Below are positions 36,139 to 48,700 of a DNA stretch of 64,000 nt, one piece after another (positions within the stretch are counted from its first letter, which is position 1; every line of letters begins with the position of its first letter). Under the pieces are notes generated by a model. The model was not told the origin of the DNA. It did no database searches and saw only the letters and a program-made list of their open reading frames with translations. Origin of the DNA: Galerina marginata (taxonomy: Eukaryota; Basidiomycota; Agaricomycetes; Agaricales; Galerinaceae); NCBI GenBank assembly GCA_023014335.1, contig JAECYW010000001.1, positions 3,100,001 to 3,164,000 of the forward strand. The letters run 5' to 3'. A program made the translations under genes and the position numbers.

Positions 36139-37199
36139 AATGATTCTTCATCTTGAATCGACAGTTTCCCAGCCTGATTAAGTCGTCGCGGACGATACTT
36201 GTGGTAAGGTGGATACGGAATTAAAATTTCTTGCACATCCGACGATGCACTACCACGATCTCCAATTCCTGGTCATTCATCGACGAAGAATATCAATTCT
36301 TCGACGGGCGTGACTTTGATGAGTTGGCAACATTGTACACTGTAGGGAGTTGCAAGGCATTGGAAGTTGTAGAGAATGCCTTTGTAGATGCAATCATTGA
36401 TGGTGGGTCGACCCACTGTCGTACAGACCTCACACCGAAGAAGGAACCTTCCTGGAGTTTGAGGCTGAAGCAAACCCTTCGACGCCGTTTCACCTTCTAA
36501 AAGAAAGGCGACAACAAAGGACAATACGAGTAGCCAATTACGAAATGGGTGTAGGTATAAGTAATGCACAAGTAGTAACACGAAGAGGCAAGATTGCTAT
36601 ACAAAGGAGGTTGACACGTACATCCGTACGTGTAAGCGGAAGGAGGGGATAAAATACGAGCATGGGTGCTAACGATTGTTCCTGTATTCCCAAAATCGAA
36701 ATTGTAGGTGGGTTCGGCCATGGCGATGACATTGTTGGCCAGGGGGGTAAATGGTATGCTTGGGCTAAAATTGCTCCGTTTCATTGAATTGGTTATATCG
36801 AGTCATGAAAGCGCACGCTCTCGTACGCGGGGATCAGGATCAAGTGTGAAGGGATGGTGTGGGGGTATGTCATGAATCTATGGTGGATACATGTCGTTTT
36901 CAAGTGAGAGTTGGGCACGTTGGATGGGGCATTTGAGGGCGGATGGCGGATGGCTGCGGGACCAGAGAAGGGGGTGGTCGGAGATGACGGTTAAGGAGAG
37001 ACTTGTCCGGTTCGTAAAGTTGACCGGATAAGGAAGATAGAAACAACAAGGAGTAGGTAAACAAAACAACGTCCGTCAATAGGAGAGTCCATGAAATGCA
37101 TATGATGATGTTGGAAGTAACAAGGGAAGTGTGGGTGGATATCGAAAACAGGAACCAAGAAAAAAAAAGAAAGAGCAACATCACGTTAATGCTATTGCA
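36139..37199. other. Intergenic between convergent genes, no supported gene
   Basis: Small frames (for example minus 36497-36784, MAEPTYNFDFGNTG) look partly protein-like, but I find no coherent gene. The region holds the 3' ends of the two flanking genes. Confidence 0.35.
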
Positions 37200-40100
37200 T
37201 CAACGTCGCTCTCCGCTAAGTAGGTTGTCAGATTCTACGGCTGTGGGTGTTGGTGGACCTGGATTGCTGGCCGTACGAACAGCGGTATACGCTGGAGGTA
37301 GCTCTATCGTCTCCGGCTCGTCCTCACCGTCCTTATCTGCAGGCGGTAAGCTCGGGCCAGCATCGTCGTGCTGTATAATATTAACAGCCCTCATCGGTCT
37401 CGGTGCACCTTTCCTTCTTTCTGCTCCACTTGATCCCCCAATCCCTGAACCAGAGAATGCGTCAGGCGTCGTCGCTCTTGTATAGAAGCTCGTTGACGCC
37501 CCGCTCATCGGTCTTGACCCTTCGATGTCATCTGTGCCTGTACCCGTTACTGAACCCTCCAGCGTAGGATCAGGAACCATGAATGGCTCCGGTTGATAGA
37601 ACTGTGGAAGTTCGTTCGTCCGTGGGCGTCCATTGGCAGGCGATTCGTCGCCATCGTCGTCTGCGTTGATAAGATCAACAGGTCGCTCCTTTGTGCGCTT
37701 CTGCTTCTTCTGACGTCTCCTGCAAAACCACAGGAGGAGGAGAGCGATAATTAAGGCAACGAGACCTCCGACCACCCCTCCGACGATGGCGCCAATATTA
37801 GATGAACCGCCTCCAGTCTTTCCAGTGCTTCTACAAGAGACGACAAAGAAGTTTAGAAACATGCAACAAAAAAAGAAAGGGATCCAACGAACCCTGTCCC
37901 TGTACCGGTAGGATAACTGCCGCCAGCAGGACTTCCTGGCGTCGAGCTAGGGCTGGAGTCCGATAGACAGCTACCGTCGTTGTTGAAGCCAGAGCTAACA
38001 ACGTTCAGCGAGCTGCCGGCAGTACCATTGCCCCTGTTGTCTCCGCCGACAATGATGAGCGTCGTTCCTCCGCGTAGAGAAGGTTTCCAAGTGAAACCCG
38101 TGCCCTGAGACGCCACCTGGGTGATCGAGCCTTGTGGGATGGAGAAGGACTGCCCGCCTGGAATGACACCCAAGAAATTAGGTGTTCTGAAAAAGAGGTC
38201 CGTCGTCAGCTTACTTCAACGAAAATAGCTACAAAGCACTTACCCCTGCACAGTCGCCGGATCCCACCATATTCGTGTGTTCACGCACTGTACAACCTGA
38301 TTTGAAGGCTCTAGCGAGAATACGAAGTCGGGAGACACGCTTTTCGTTGCATCAAAACATGAAGCGTCGTTTGAAGTTGTCACTTGGGCAGCTACGCTTG
38401 TGCCACCTGAGCCAAAACTCCTAGCATCGCTGACCTAGAGAGCGAGGATGTCAATATTTTTCGTCTCGAACATCATGATAAAACTTAAAAATGTAAAAAG
38501 GCGATAAAGAAAATGAATGTGAAAGAAAAGAAAGAAAAAGGGAAAAAATATCCAATCGTTCGGTAGTTGTCAGCACCATCAGTAGAACACCGATGGGAGT
38601 GGACCCGGAGCCTGGCGCCAACAAGCCTGGGCCCCAAGTTCTGGCCGCCGGATAGCCTGTGGCTTCTTCATTTCACCGTCTTCACTTCCTCCATTCAATT
38701 CTTCCCTCCAACGCTTCTGCCGACGCCAATCCGCCACCAGTCAGACAGGATTTGCGATCCGGTCCATCATAGATCCAGACCGCTGCTTGGGTGTTCAGGG
38801 GCTGCACGGGCTGCGTATCGCTCTCAGGACCAAGTTCCGACGCCGGCTGACCTATGGCCTGATCTAAGCCCCGGCGGAATGGGGTAACGACGATAGGTGG
38901 TAATCGACGCAAGGCAGATGAATAGGCCGTTCGATATGTCGTACTGGGCCTCGGCCAACACGCAGCCTTGCATTGAACGGTCCGACTTCCGATGTGATTA
39001 ATGAGCGAAAAGAGGCCGGCCAGGCGACCAACTAGAGAATCAACCATCTGAAGAAGATCAACACGCGATGAGGTGGTCGTAGTAGAAGGGCCCAGCATCT
39101 CAGAAGGAGCATTGGTCGAAGGCTGATGAAGTAAAGTTGATCTCTTGGCGAAAGATAGGGCTCAAGAAATGAGATGAGGCGGATTGAAATGCTTCATAGA
39201 TCAGAAGCTCCTTGGAAGTTCCCAGTTAACCCAAATGGGCGCATCCATCGCTACAACAATCGAGGCGCAATGGCAAAACTTGTCGCCGACGACCCCTCTA
39301 CGTCATGTGCAAACGCAAATAGCTCGACTGAGCGGCCAGGGCGATTGGGCGATCCGTTTAAAAATAACGATTATATGACGCGATGCGGGATGGGCAGTTG
39401 GTCTCATGTCCAGGCGAGAAACAATTAGGTTGCCTAGGGACGATAACGATAATCGAAGCAACTTGTTTGCCTTGCCTGTGAAAAGAAATATTATCGTGGC
39501 TTGAATTCCACGCGACATGTCCGGCTGCGCAGCGTACTCAGGTCACTCTTGTCACTGGTGTGAAAGCGCGGATGGTCGCGGGTACCCAGTACTTTTGGGT
39601 GCAGCATACTCCTGCGGCGCTCCTTCTGGTGTCGAGGTCGAGGCGTCTCCAAAGGCAGATAGATGTCTAGATCTGACCAGGCTCGGAGGAAAAAGAGCCC
39701 GGCCCAAGATCAAGGACGAGCCAAGCTATGTTGGCCTGCTGATCCTCTCCCATGCCCACGCAAAAAATAGGTATGGCATCCATTGAACGGATTAAACCGC
39801 CATCGCAACATAGAAGAACCGGCGCAGTAGTCGTCAATTATAGCTTGTATTAGGTCGAACTTCTGCTTCATCAGGTGGGATGGAGCTCTGATGAGTGTGG
39901 GTGAATGTGTCGAAATGAGCGTGACGTGATGCAGGAAAACGATGACGAGATGTATGTCGTCGTCGATTAGTTAAATGAGTTGGGTAAGTGAGAGGTGCTA
40001 ATGGCAGTTGAGCCAGTGATGCGTTGGCATGCATCGCGAGTGGGTCCATATAGTGGGCATTTGCACCGGAAATAAACCTGCAATAACGGCCAGGCTTCGC

Positions 40101-41164
40101 CGTCCTCTCGAAAAAAGAAGGCTCGGTGCCCTTTCACGCCAGAACCCCGGTAAGTAGCCGATGGCTTGTCTTGTCGTATGAGGCTATAGTGCGCCCCTAT
40201 GTGAATAGAGGATGGCGATAGCAGTGATAGGAAAATGGAAGACAGCTATGGGTTCGGCTGTGCAGGCATTCTGTCGAGCTGCTTGCAAATAGTTTGAGGC
40301 AGTGGCGGTCACAGTGCGAGATGGTGACCACGAATGGAAACAACGATCCAAGGCTGACCAGGTGGTGGATTTTGATGGGCCCCAGTGTTGGCGACTGCGA
40401 CTCCACAAGATTAGAATAAGAGCTCAGCGTGTTGGACGTGTGGAGTGACTGATAATTGATAATCGGTTCCAAGGCACCCGTGTCAAATGAATGACAGACC
40501 TTTGCGCGTCGTTGGAGTAGTCGTGGCCTAAGTGACGCCCCAGCGTCAAACCACCATGGCAATAGGTGGAGTCGTGAGACGAGGGGGGTGTGAGGTGGTT
40601 GAGGAGAGTTGATCTAGCTAGCGATAATATCTAGCTCATGAAATGAAATGAAGATGAAACCCAATGATCGGCTGCGTTGTCGCATGTTGGTAGCATTTCG
40701 AGCTGAAGGGTTGCTTGCGAGGAAGACACTAATGCCGACTCGATCGTCGTCATGCGGTAGCAAAATTTGCAAATGGAGGCAAAATGCCGAAAGAAAGCAA
40801 AAACGGGAAGGACGAAAAAGAAGAAATCGAGAACATTACTCACCACTGCAACGAATTGCGAGTTTGCGGGATAATTCAATGGGAACGACAGGGATGTCGA
40901 CTTGGGGTCAAAGGCCATATCCATGATTTTGCGTGCTTCAATGACGCCCGCCAACGGTGACGGTCCAAAGGGAAGTATCAGAACTCGATATGGCGGCACA
41001 CCATCTGAACCCGAGATCGAAACTGTGAGGTTTGAGCATTGCTTTGGGGTGTTCTGGAAAGCCCAAGTGTACGCCGACGTCGTTGGGAGATAGTACAGGG
41101 TCGTCAGGATAGATATTGGCAGGAATAGACGATTTGGAGAGGAAAGACGGGAGGAGGGAGCCAT
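37200..41164 (-). CDS. Single-pass membrane protein with signal peptide, 478 aa
   Basis: Four exons: 41164-40844, 38434-38244, 38186-37893, 37830-37200; the total is divisible by three and reads through. Start chosen at MAPSSRLSSPN (41164), giving a hydrophobic signal sequence (LFLPISILTTLYYLPTTSA). The ectodomain (YTWAFQNTPKQCSNLTVSIS, PPYRVLILPFGPSPL, SDARSFGSGGTSVAAQ, VQCVNTRIWWDP, IPQGSITQVASQGTGFTW) resembles a family common in Agaricomycetes. A Ser/Gly/Thr-rich stalk precedes one TM helix (AIVGGVVGGLVALIIALLLL), then CRRRQKKQKR and a long cytosolic Pro/Ser-rich tail. The design is like fungal cell-surface sensors, but I cannot name a function. Intron 1 is 2,409 bp. Confidence 0.75.
38435..40843 (-). 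other. Unusually long (2.4 kb) intron of the membrane-protein gene
   Basis: All other introns I resolved here are about 40-140 nt. This one has a normal donor (GTGAGTAA at 40843) and acceptor (CTCTAG before 38434). Inside is mixed DNA: purine-rich near 38500-38560, and a 138-codon minus-strand frame at 38682-39098 without a recognisable domain. I found no clear terminal repeats or target duplication. Confidence 0.6.
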
Positions 41165-41424
41165 TCCGGCGGGATGGTCGTGGTCTAGAAGAGAAAGGGA
41201 AAATGAACAGTCACAAGTGCTAGCTTCAATTCCCGGTCCCTTCTCCCCGCCCCCATCACGGATTAGAACCATCAAACGCGTGCACCGAAATCAAATGCGA
41301 CGTCACACCCGTAATTGGCTGCAATTGTCACACGGTTATTTCCGGACGTCCCTGCCAGGAGAAGCGGGAGCAGCAGTTAAAAGTTACACCAAAGCCAAGA
41401 CCAAAGCCCACATTAACATCCACA
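41165..41424. promoter_or_regulatory. Promoter region of the membrane-protein gene
   Basis: 260 bp between the ATG at 41164 (minus) and a possible ATG at 41425 (plus). If the plus-strand frame is real, this is a divergent promoter. Confidence 0.35.
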
Positions 41425-41637
41425 ATGTCATCGGATAGTGAGGTCATCAAAGTTAGTAGTATTGCAGTTGGCCGCGAATCCACTGGGTCTGTAACGACTC
41501 GGAGGAGCCTAAAATCACATACCTCTCCGGCAGGCGATCATGACATATTTACCGGTGCAGAGTTAGTCTCTCCTAGCCAGACTGCGATATATGTGAGAGT
41601 CCAGTGCAGGGCTGACGGTGCACTTTTCTTTGGTTGA
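41425..41637 (+). CDS. Weak small open frame, possible first exon
   Basis: An ATG in fair context (CACAATGTCATCG) opens a frame reading MSSDSEVIKVSSIAVGRE, acidic then Ser/Thr-rich, 70 codons. It may be the first exon of the unresolved spliced locus that follows. No domain. Confidence 0.25.
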   Translation: MSSDSEVIKVSSIAVGRESTGSVTTRRSLKSHTSPAGDHDIFTGAELVSPSQTAIYVRVQCRADGALFFG

Positions 41638-43210
41638 GAGGTGAGGTTTCATATTCGCGTAGAGAGAGGCAGAACAGAGATGTTTGTAACTTGCCATATG
41701 CTAACAAACCCAAGTTTTGCTGCTCCGTTTAGGAATATTAATTGATTAACCGCCCATCAGTTTTGTCGTCACGAAGCCCGATATGGAGGCGAATCTAAGT
41801 AGGTACAAGATTCCCAAATTCGGACCTTAAGTCCCTCACAAGATCACTTCCAGTCTCATGTCTTGAAGCCTATCCATCTTCATTTATGGCGCACCCTATC
41901 CTATTTTTCAATAATGAAAACGGCGGCCACATTAGTGTGGTTAATACCTGGTTAATGCATTGAAGTTCCAACTCTCCATAAGCTATGCAATACCAAGTGC
42001 CAATGACTACGCATCGAGTCTTTCAACTATCTGTCGTTGCTTTCTGTCAGACTATGTACAACAATTATCACAATATCGTTCGAGATGGCATCTAAGTCAC
42101 TGCTTGTCTGTCAGGAATAAGGCAATTCCTGCAGGAAATAGCTGAAATGCAATTAATATTACAGCTGCATGCAAAACCCTAGACAGTCTTCCGAATTTCT
42201 TCCTTTGCGCCTGTGTTTGTATAAACAACCAGTTTTGGTCAGCTCCACGCGTCGCGCCTTGCGACGAAGTTACGAGTCCTATTTATAGGGCTCGTTCTTT
42301 TATCGTTCTTGACCCACCCAAATTTTGGGCCTGCGTTACGCTCATTTAGCCGGCAAAGCCCGAGACCTATTTTTAGCTCTGCTTCTATTTCCGTTATCGT
42401 CGGTCAACGTCCCCGTTCAACTCCTCCCTCGTCCATCCCGTCTTCCAAATCGACCCTAGTCCCTCCTCCTCGATCCCACCTGCCGAACCCCTCGTCCCTC
42501 CTCTCGACATCGTCGCATACGTCTTGCACGTCTTCCAAACCGACGCCAGCAGCCTCTTGGGCGTGTAATCGGAGCCAGCAACGGATGAGGAGACTTACCA
42601 ACGCCCATCCGAGCTGCTCACTCCTTCAAACCTACGAAAACGCGTCAAACAGCAACTCGCTTCAATAACGACTGCTTGATGTACCGAGAACCCATATCCC
42701 GCCGCTCCGTCCTCAACCCCAACCCCGGCCACCAACGAGTGCACCAGCACCCATTTTGCATTCGTTTGGCTGAAGAACTTCGTCAGAGCCGAACGGGAAC
42801 TGCCACTGGAGGCGTAGGAGCTGCCAAAAGTAAGTGACTGTCTGTTCTCATTTTCAAAGACTTACTGACTCTCTTCCTAACAGCTTTGTGCATTCAGATG
42901 CGACGAGCGACGTCCGCGAGCATACTCGACAAGTCGAATTTGGAGGAACCTGTCAAGATAACGAGGTAAGTAAACATTTTCTATTATCATGAAATACAAG
43001 CTTACCTCGTTCTACACCCTCGCAGCCTGCACGTCAACCCCAGGACTTCAACCTCAACCTCAACGATCGCACCCGCACCCGCCATCCACCTCTCAGAGTG
43101 CCAACGTCTCCCGCCGCGTCCTCGTCGACCCCTTTCCCTCCCCCTTCGTCTTCAGTGTCGGCAGTGGCACGACGCCTGGATAGTCGGGCTCGGCAACGAC
43201 GACAACTAGA

Positions 43211-43679
43211 AATAGTCGAGACCGCTGTCCGTACGACGAGCGGTCTCGCTATTTGCGAGTCGGTACGTCCTCCTGCTATCCCAACCTCCAACCTCCCGTG
43301 CTGTTTCTAACACCTCGTCCTTCGCAGCCTGCAGCCCTCAGCACCTCCGCATCTGCGCCGACCCATCGACTCGGACCCAGGATCGGAGATACCGCGAGGA
43401 CGGATGACGATGACGGCAGTGGGACGACTGGATAGTCGAGACCGCTGTCCGTGTTGTTTGACGGCGCAGTTGGAGCTGGGTACGTCCTCCTCCCCCTCCT
43501 CCTCCTCGCTCCTTTGAGCCTCACTCACATCCCGCACCCCGCACCCGATCCTCCGTGCCTCCAACTCCAACTCCAGCTCCAGCTGCCAAACGAAAGACCG
43601 ACCCGGCGATATCGACAAGCAACGAGGGGTGAAGGAGACGGCGGCGACGACTACTGGAAATAGTCGAGACCGCCGTCCG
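43211..43679 (+). repeat. Three spaced copies of a 20-bp motif
   Basis: The motif ATAGTCGAGACCGCTGTCCG occurs at 43212-43231 and 43433-43452, and with one change at 43660-43679. Spacing is 221 and 227 bp. Each copy sits at the end of a unit that includes a C-rich stretch and, in two units, GTACGTCCTCC after it. Copies 1 and 3 can be read as (L)LEIVETAVR in the same frame. This looks like degenerate tandem units of about 225 bp. Confidence 0.65.
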
Positions 43680-43740
43680 CGTGTCGACTTGAACGCGGGT
43701 GACCCGCCCGAACAAGAACGCAAGTCTCGAGCTTAATATA

Positions 43741-44790
43741 GGCTGGAAAAGAGGTGAGTAAAAAATTCAACAAAGTTAAGATGAGTTACCCACCTTGTTC
43801 ATTGGAAAGGCTGCCTAACGGTCCATTCGACCTGATGGAAGCCTCAGCAGAACGCACGATCGTTGACGTCTCGGATTCACAAGTCGGCATGTAGAGGGAG
43901 AAAGGTCCTATATACAAGGTCAGCGAAGTTTTGAGCGTTAAAAGAAAGTGATACTCACCTGAATTGTTTATGGCAGCCCCGACCCCTCGGTTTGCCCGCA
44001 CAGCGCCGTCGATGGCATTCGCACACCCTTCAAGTCGATATCGTGCCGACAAATGCCAACAGATTAAGCTGCGGGGGCGTGGGTGCAGGGAACCGCTGCG
44101 GCAAGGAATTCGTCCACTTCGGTGGAGGCACAAGAGATGTGAGGGCGGGCGCGGAAGATGTGGTGGTTTTGACAATACCAGCTTGCTGCTCGATTTGTGG
44201 TGAGTTTCTTGCAGTGCTTTGATTCTGTTCCTGGCTTATCTGATTGACCCCTGCGCAGCATGCGGCCTGAGAGAAGTAGGAGGCGGGTCCGTGAATTGGG
44301 AGTTGAGGAGGTGGTGATGGGTGGGCGAGCGAGGGCGGAGGCTGGAAGTTGGTGTTAGAACACCGAAGTCCCGAGCTCGAAACAAGGTGAGTAAAGATAC
44401 GACAACAGTATGAAGTTTTGTTTACCTGTTCCTATCAAAGTCTGCAAACCGTCGGTTCAACTTGACGGCGGCTGCGTCTGCGGGACGTTGAGCGTCGGCA
44501 GGTTGGTTAAAAGTGGATGGACGGAGGACGAAGCTGCTATAAACGAGGTAAGCCTGTTTTCGGGCTTCAGAAGAGAATGTTGCAGACCTGAATGACTGGT
44601 AGCAGCCTTTAGACCTTCGTTTGCCAGCACGACAACACTCGCACCATCTGCAAGTTGATATCCCACCGACGGGTGCGAATCGGAAGTGGATGAAGCGCAG
44701 GCTTGTTGCGGGTATGTCCAATCGCCGCGGGAACGAATTAGTCAAGATCGGAGGAGGTACGAAGGATGTGGGGGGCTTGGTACGCGCTGC
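43741..44790 (+). repeat. Diverged tandem duplication, unit about 630 bp
   Basis: The segment 43979-44180 matches 44605-44790 with many changes. At protein level the first gives SHTLQVDIVPTNANR and FVHFGGGTRDV, the second SHHLQVDIPPTGANR and LVKIGGGTKDV, so the reading frame is kept. The splice-like segments upstream (GAGGTGAGTAAAAAATTC and CAAGGTGAGTAAAGATAC) are also paired, about 640 bp apart. Confidence 0.6.
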
Positions 44791-44860
44791 GGGAGACGCG
44801 TTGGGGTGTCCTAGGTGTGTTTTGAAGTCGTTATCGGCTGGAATGGCGCGCTAACGCGTG

Positions 44861-45755
44861 CGGGCAGAGTCGTGTTTTGGCGGTGAAGTGGTCCGCCTCG
44901 ATTGCTAGCCGCAGGGCCAGAATTGCGAAGTTGGAATGACGACGGGGAGTGAATGGAGCGAGGCGTGCCAGCATAGCCCGCGAAATCGTGGAGATGGGCG
45001 TTCTTAGTCCATCGCGGGCCAGGTCGGGACCGTCGGGATGGGTGGGGGCAAGAGCCGGCGTACAGGAATGCAAGGATGTGGCAAGGAGTGGCATTAGGAA
45101 CTAGAATAGAAAGTGAGCAAAGGCTTGGGACCTAAAAAGGGCCAGCTAAGTACTCAACTACTCACCTTGAAAGCAATACACAATTTTCGAGGAGAAGGAA
45201 GGGTGCAAATGACCAAACCGAAAATGAAAGAGGGAGTGACAACATTGTCGGACTGTTTTTGATTTTGGCCCCGTGATGACGTCATATATTCCTATAGTTC
45301 CCCTCGTCTGCCGTACCGCTAGTCTTCATCTAACATAACAGAAACCACACCCGACCCCACTCTGAGTGAAAATTATGGACTCGTAAATGCCATGCTGCAA
45401 GGCAATGGCTTACAAGCCACGTCTTATTCTGGAAAACCCGCCGGCAAATCACTCCAACATGGAGCCCTCTAAGGGTCCTTAGTGCTTTCCTACGTCATTA
45501 ATACCGTTCGCCTACTTCGAACGACTGGAAATCATCCTACGGTAGGATGGATTGGGGCAGGATGAAAACCATCCTAAAAATTAGGTTGAATAAATTCATC
45601 CTATATGTATCCTACAGTAGGTTGAAAGTTGAAATTCAACCTACGACGAGTTGGTATTCAACCAATGCCACTTTCACAGTGTCAGGTTCATTCGGGCTAC
45701 TAAACATGGTTGTTTACACAAACAACGGTGCACGGTGCGAAAATTTGAAAACTGT
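44861..45755. other. Intergenic, with a CRE-like palindrome and foldback cluster
   Basis: No gene seen. The perfect palindrome TGACGTCA lies at 45277-45284; it is the core bound by ATF/CREB-type bZIP factors, but its target here is unknown. The foldback cluster at 45534-45644 is listed separately. Confidence 0.4.
45534..45644. repeat. Cluster of short inverted repeats (foldback/MITE-like)
   Basis: Within 111 bp there are nested inverted repeats based on CCTAC/GTAGG words: CATCCTAC-G-GTAGGATG near 45533-45549, CCTAAAAATTAGG near 45573, and GTAGGTTGAA...TTCAACCTAC (10-bp perfect arms, 8-nt loop) near 45617-45644. Together they could fold into a branched hairpin. It lies about 110 bp beyond the stop of the first NACHT-WD40 gene. 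Confidence 0.5.
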
Positions 45756-48700
45756 CTACGGTTTTGCATGCAGCTGTAAGTACAATCTTGAGTACAATGA
45801 TTCCTTCCGTTGACGCATAATTAGTTGGCCCAGATACGTGGCCATGGTATACCTGGCTTTCTCGTTGGCATAAAGCCATGCATTATTTACCCCACCAACC
45901 ACTCCATTTTCGCCTACATGAAAATAATATGACGGTGTTGCACCTTCCAGAGGCATGTTGGATTTTGGAGGAATTTCAATATATTTGGCTTCTCCAGAGG
46001 TTGTAAAGGAGAGTCCGGATCCAGCATGTTTTGTAGGTAGTCTTTGCTTGGTGTCAATGTCCCAGATAACAAACCCTTGACCCTCTTGCCAAGAAAGAAC
46101 ATTCTTCCCGTCTGGAGAAAAATAAGCTTCTTCTGAACTGAGAACACCCTCTAAGGTGTGTGAGTGACCAGTTGTTGCATCCCAGACACGGACAGTTGCA
46201 TCTGCAGCATACGACACAACGTATTTTGCATCGGGAGAGAAAGTAGCAGAAAAAACAGCATGGGTGTGGTCTTTTAAAACAATTAGTGTTTGGCCAGTCT
46301 CGACATCCCAGAGGCGGATAGTGTCATCAGATGAAGCAGACACTACTAGCCTTCCATCTGGGGAAAAAAAGGCGGTGTATACCAGTAAAGTATGGCCATT
46401 CAAAGGTTTTTGTGGTTCCCCGGTTAATGCATCCCAAATCCAGACCGTGTCGCGGTTAGACGCAGACACAATGTGCTTCCCATCTGGAGAGAACACAACA
46501 GGTGCTATGCCGTTGGTATAGTCCTTGAACGGGCCGCCTATCAAGGCACCTGTTTCAGCATCCCTCACTGTTATAGATGAACCATGGGCATATACAATGC
46601 GAGTTCCATCCGACGAAATGCTGATGCTATAATGGGAGCCACCATCACCGTGACCTACAGAAACTCTTGAAACGGAGGCGATAGGTTTTTCCTCCAGGTT
46701 GGACACCTCACCGTGACCATTGATTACAGATTCAGTATCGTCTTCAGCCTCCTGCAAGTCCGTTTGAGCACCAACAACTCGGGTTAAGTGGGACGACCAA
46801 TGTGAGATTGCATAGGAAAGTTGTCCAGGTATTTCACCATTCCAAAGGCGTTCCAGTTTGTCGATACACTGTAACGCAAGCTCGCCGTTGGAATTCACCA
46901 GGTCCACACAGAATTCTTCAGCCCTCGAGCTCGTGACAAAATCAGAAAAGGATTTGTGGACGCGAGGAACTGACCGGCCGGTAATTTCGTCTACGCCTGG
47001 CACTAATATGGTTCGAAGTCGACGAACAAAGTGTTCGACATCAACAAGGGCTTTGTTGGTGGGATTTCGGAGCATTAGTATGCCCTTGAGATCATCGATC
47101 GACAATGGGCTTTGTAGAGCTAAGATGGCACCAATAATCCGCTGAAATCGTTGTGTTTGCCATGCGCTGGTCTCACGTTGGTAAGTCCGCCTCAATATCG
47201 TCAGGTAGAGTACATTGATATTATCCATCCCGTTAGCGTTGAGTTCCTCGAGGAGCCCGTCAAGACATTCTGTGCCGGATTCCTCGATTTGGGTCTGAAT
47301 GTATTCGATGGCAGTCACTGCCCAAATGAAGAGACCAGACGCCTGCGAACACAACCTTCGCATACGTTGCTCGCCCCATTGAGCCCAGGTTAGATGATGA
47401 TCCTTAATGATCTTCCGAACCTTGCCCTCCATGAATTTTGTGACTTCAGCTATCGAACCTTTGGCTGAAAGGTGTATATTCCGGACTCGTGGGTGGTGTG
47501 CGAAATGGTCTGCAATAACGTTCTCGACCCGGCTGGAGATAAACACCTTCGCGTTCGAGGGAAGGTCTATGAGAACTTCGGAGAATATCTCCACGGTATC
47601 TCGCAATCGTTTGACATCTGTTTCATCCAAAGCATCAATGACAATGGCAACCGGTTTTGTAGGGGTCGATGCTGCAGCGACTCGAATGGTGTCGACGAAT
47701 AGCTTTGTCGCTTGTTCGAGGGAAATGTCGACGGTCATGAGGTAAGGTTGGCCTTGGAGGGTTCTGCGCACAGCGTCGTCAACGGCGGTGACGCCGCAGT
47801 CGGACATTTGTTTCGCTATAGAAGGAAAGAAGAGCTGAGGATCAATAGTTCTGGCATCGTTGCGGTTGATAAAATATTGGGCCCATAGCGTCCCCCTGCG
47901 CCTACATTCCTCCGCGATCGAGGCGGTGACGGCCGATTTCCCGACGCCTGGGTCGCCGGAGAGCCAAAAGAAGCAAGGAGAGCCTTCGGAAATGTCAAAA
48001 ATCCAGGCCATAATATCGGCCAAGACCTGTTTCCGTGTCCCAGGAGCGCAAGGAATCTTCTTTTGGTGCTCGTATGTAACGTCTGGCATCGACGATTGAC
48101 GCTAAGATGTGGCAGAAGTTAGATAGGCGAATCTTTCATCGCAGACAAATTACCGAGAACCGTACCTTTTGCGCTACAGCTTGGCTGATGGTCACAAGGT
48201 GTTGATTCATATGATCCTGACCTAAGGCCTGCGAGGAGTAAGGTCACGATTACTTGAATTAAGCCACATCTCCCGTAGGGCTCACCAGATCATGAATATG
48301 TCGATTCAAACGTTCTTGACCGATAGTTATATGGATGTGTGAGACGACCTGCAAGGTTCCTTAATTAAACCAGACGTCTTGATAAAAATAACTACTCACT
48401 CCAAACCTCTCAATCGCTTGGGTAAAACTTTCTCTAAATTCCAGGATCTTCTTGTTTACCGATACACGTTCGGCTATCCCGCCCTTCTCCTATTTTTTGA
48501 CACATAATATTAGCAATACAATTTAGGAACCAACAGAAAGTAGTCCATTCCTCCACGTACCAGCATGCCGTGTGCCCAATAACAGACTTCTTCAATCAAC
48601 TTCCTATTATGCAAGACAAGGTCTGTTGGATAACAATCATGACGTGACATGGCACGAACCTAATTTCTGCGAGATTCGCCCATGCCTTTGAAACGAAACG

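Larger units (their letters stand above)
42300..44860 (+). other. Unresolved multi-exon locus of unknown function
   Basis: Several good splice-like signals lie on the plus strand: GTAAGTGACTG near 42832, CTAACAG near 42883, GTAAGTAAACA near 42966, CCTCGCAG near 43024, GTGAGTAAA near 43752 and near 44390. Between them are protein-like stretches (for example LCIQMRRATSASILDKSN, LEEPVKIT and PPCSLERLPNGPFDLME). Much of it is repeated internally (see the repeat entries). No domain recognised and I cannot give one consistent model; it may be a rapidly evolving or broken gene. Confidence 0.3.

Noticed and set aside
38682..39098. Nested gene on the minus strand inside the long intron
   Set aside because: No domain, no clear start context and no splicing pattern; kept only as an observation.
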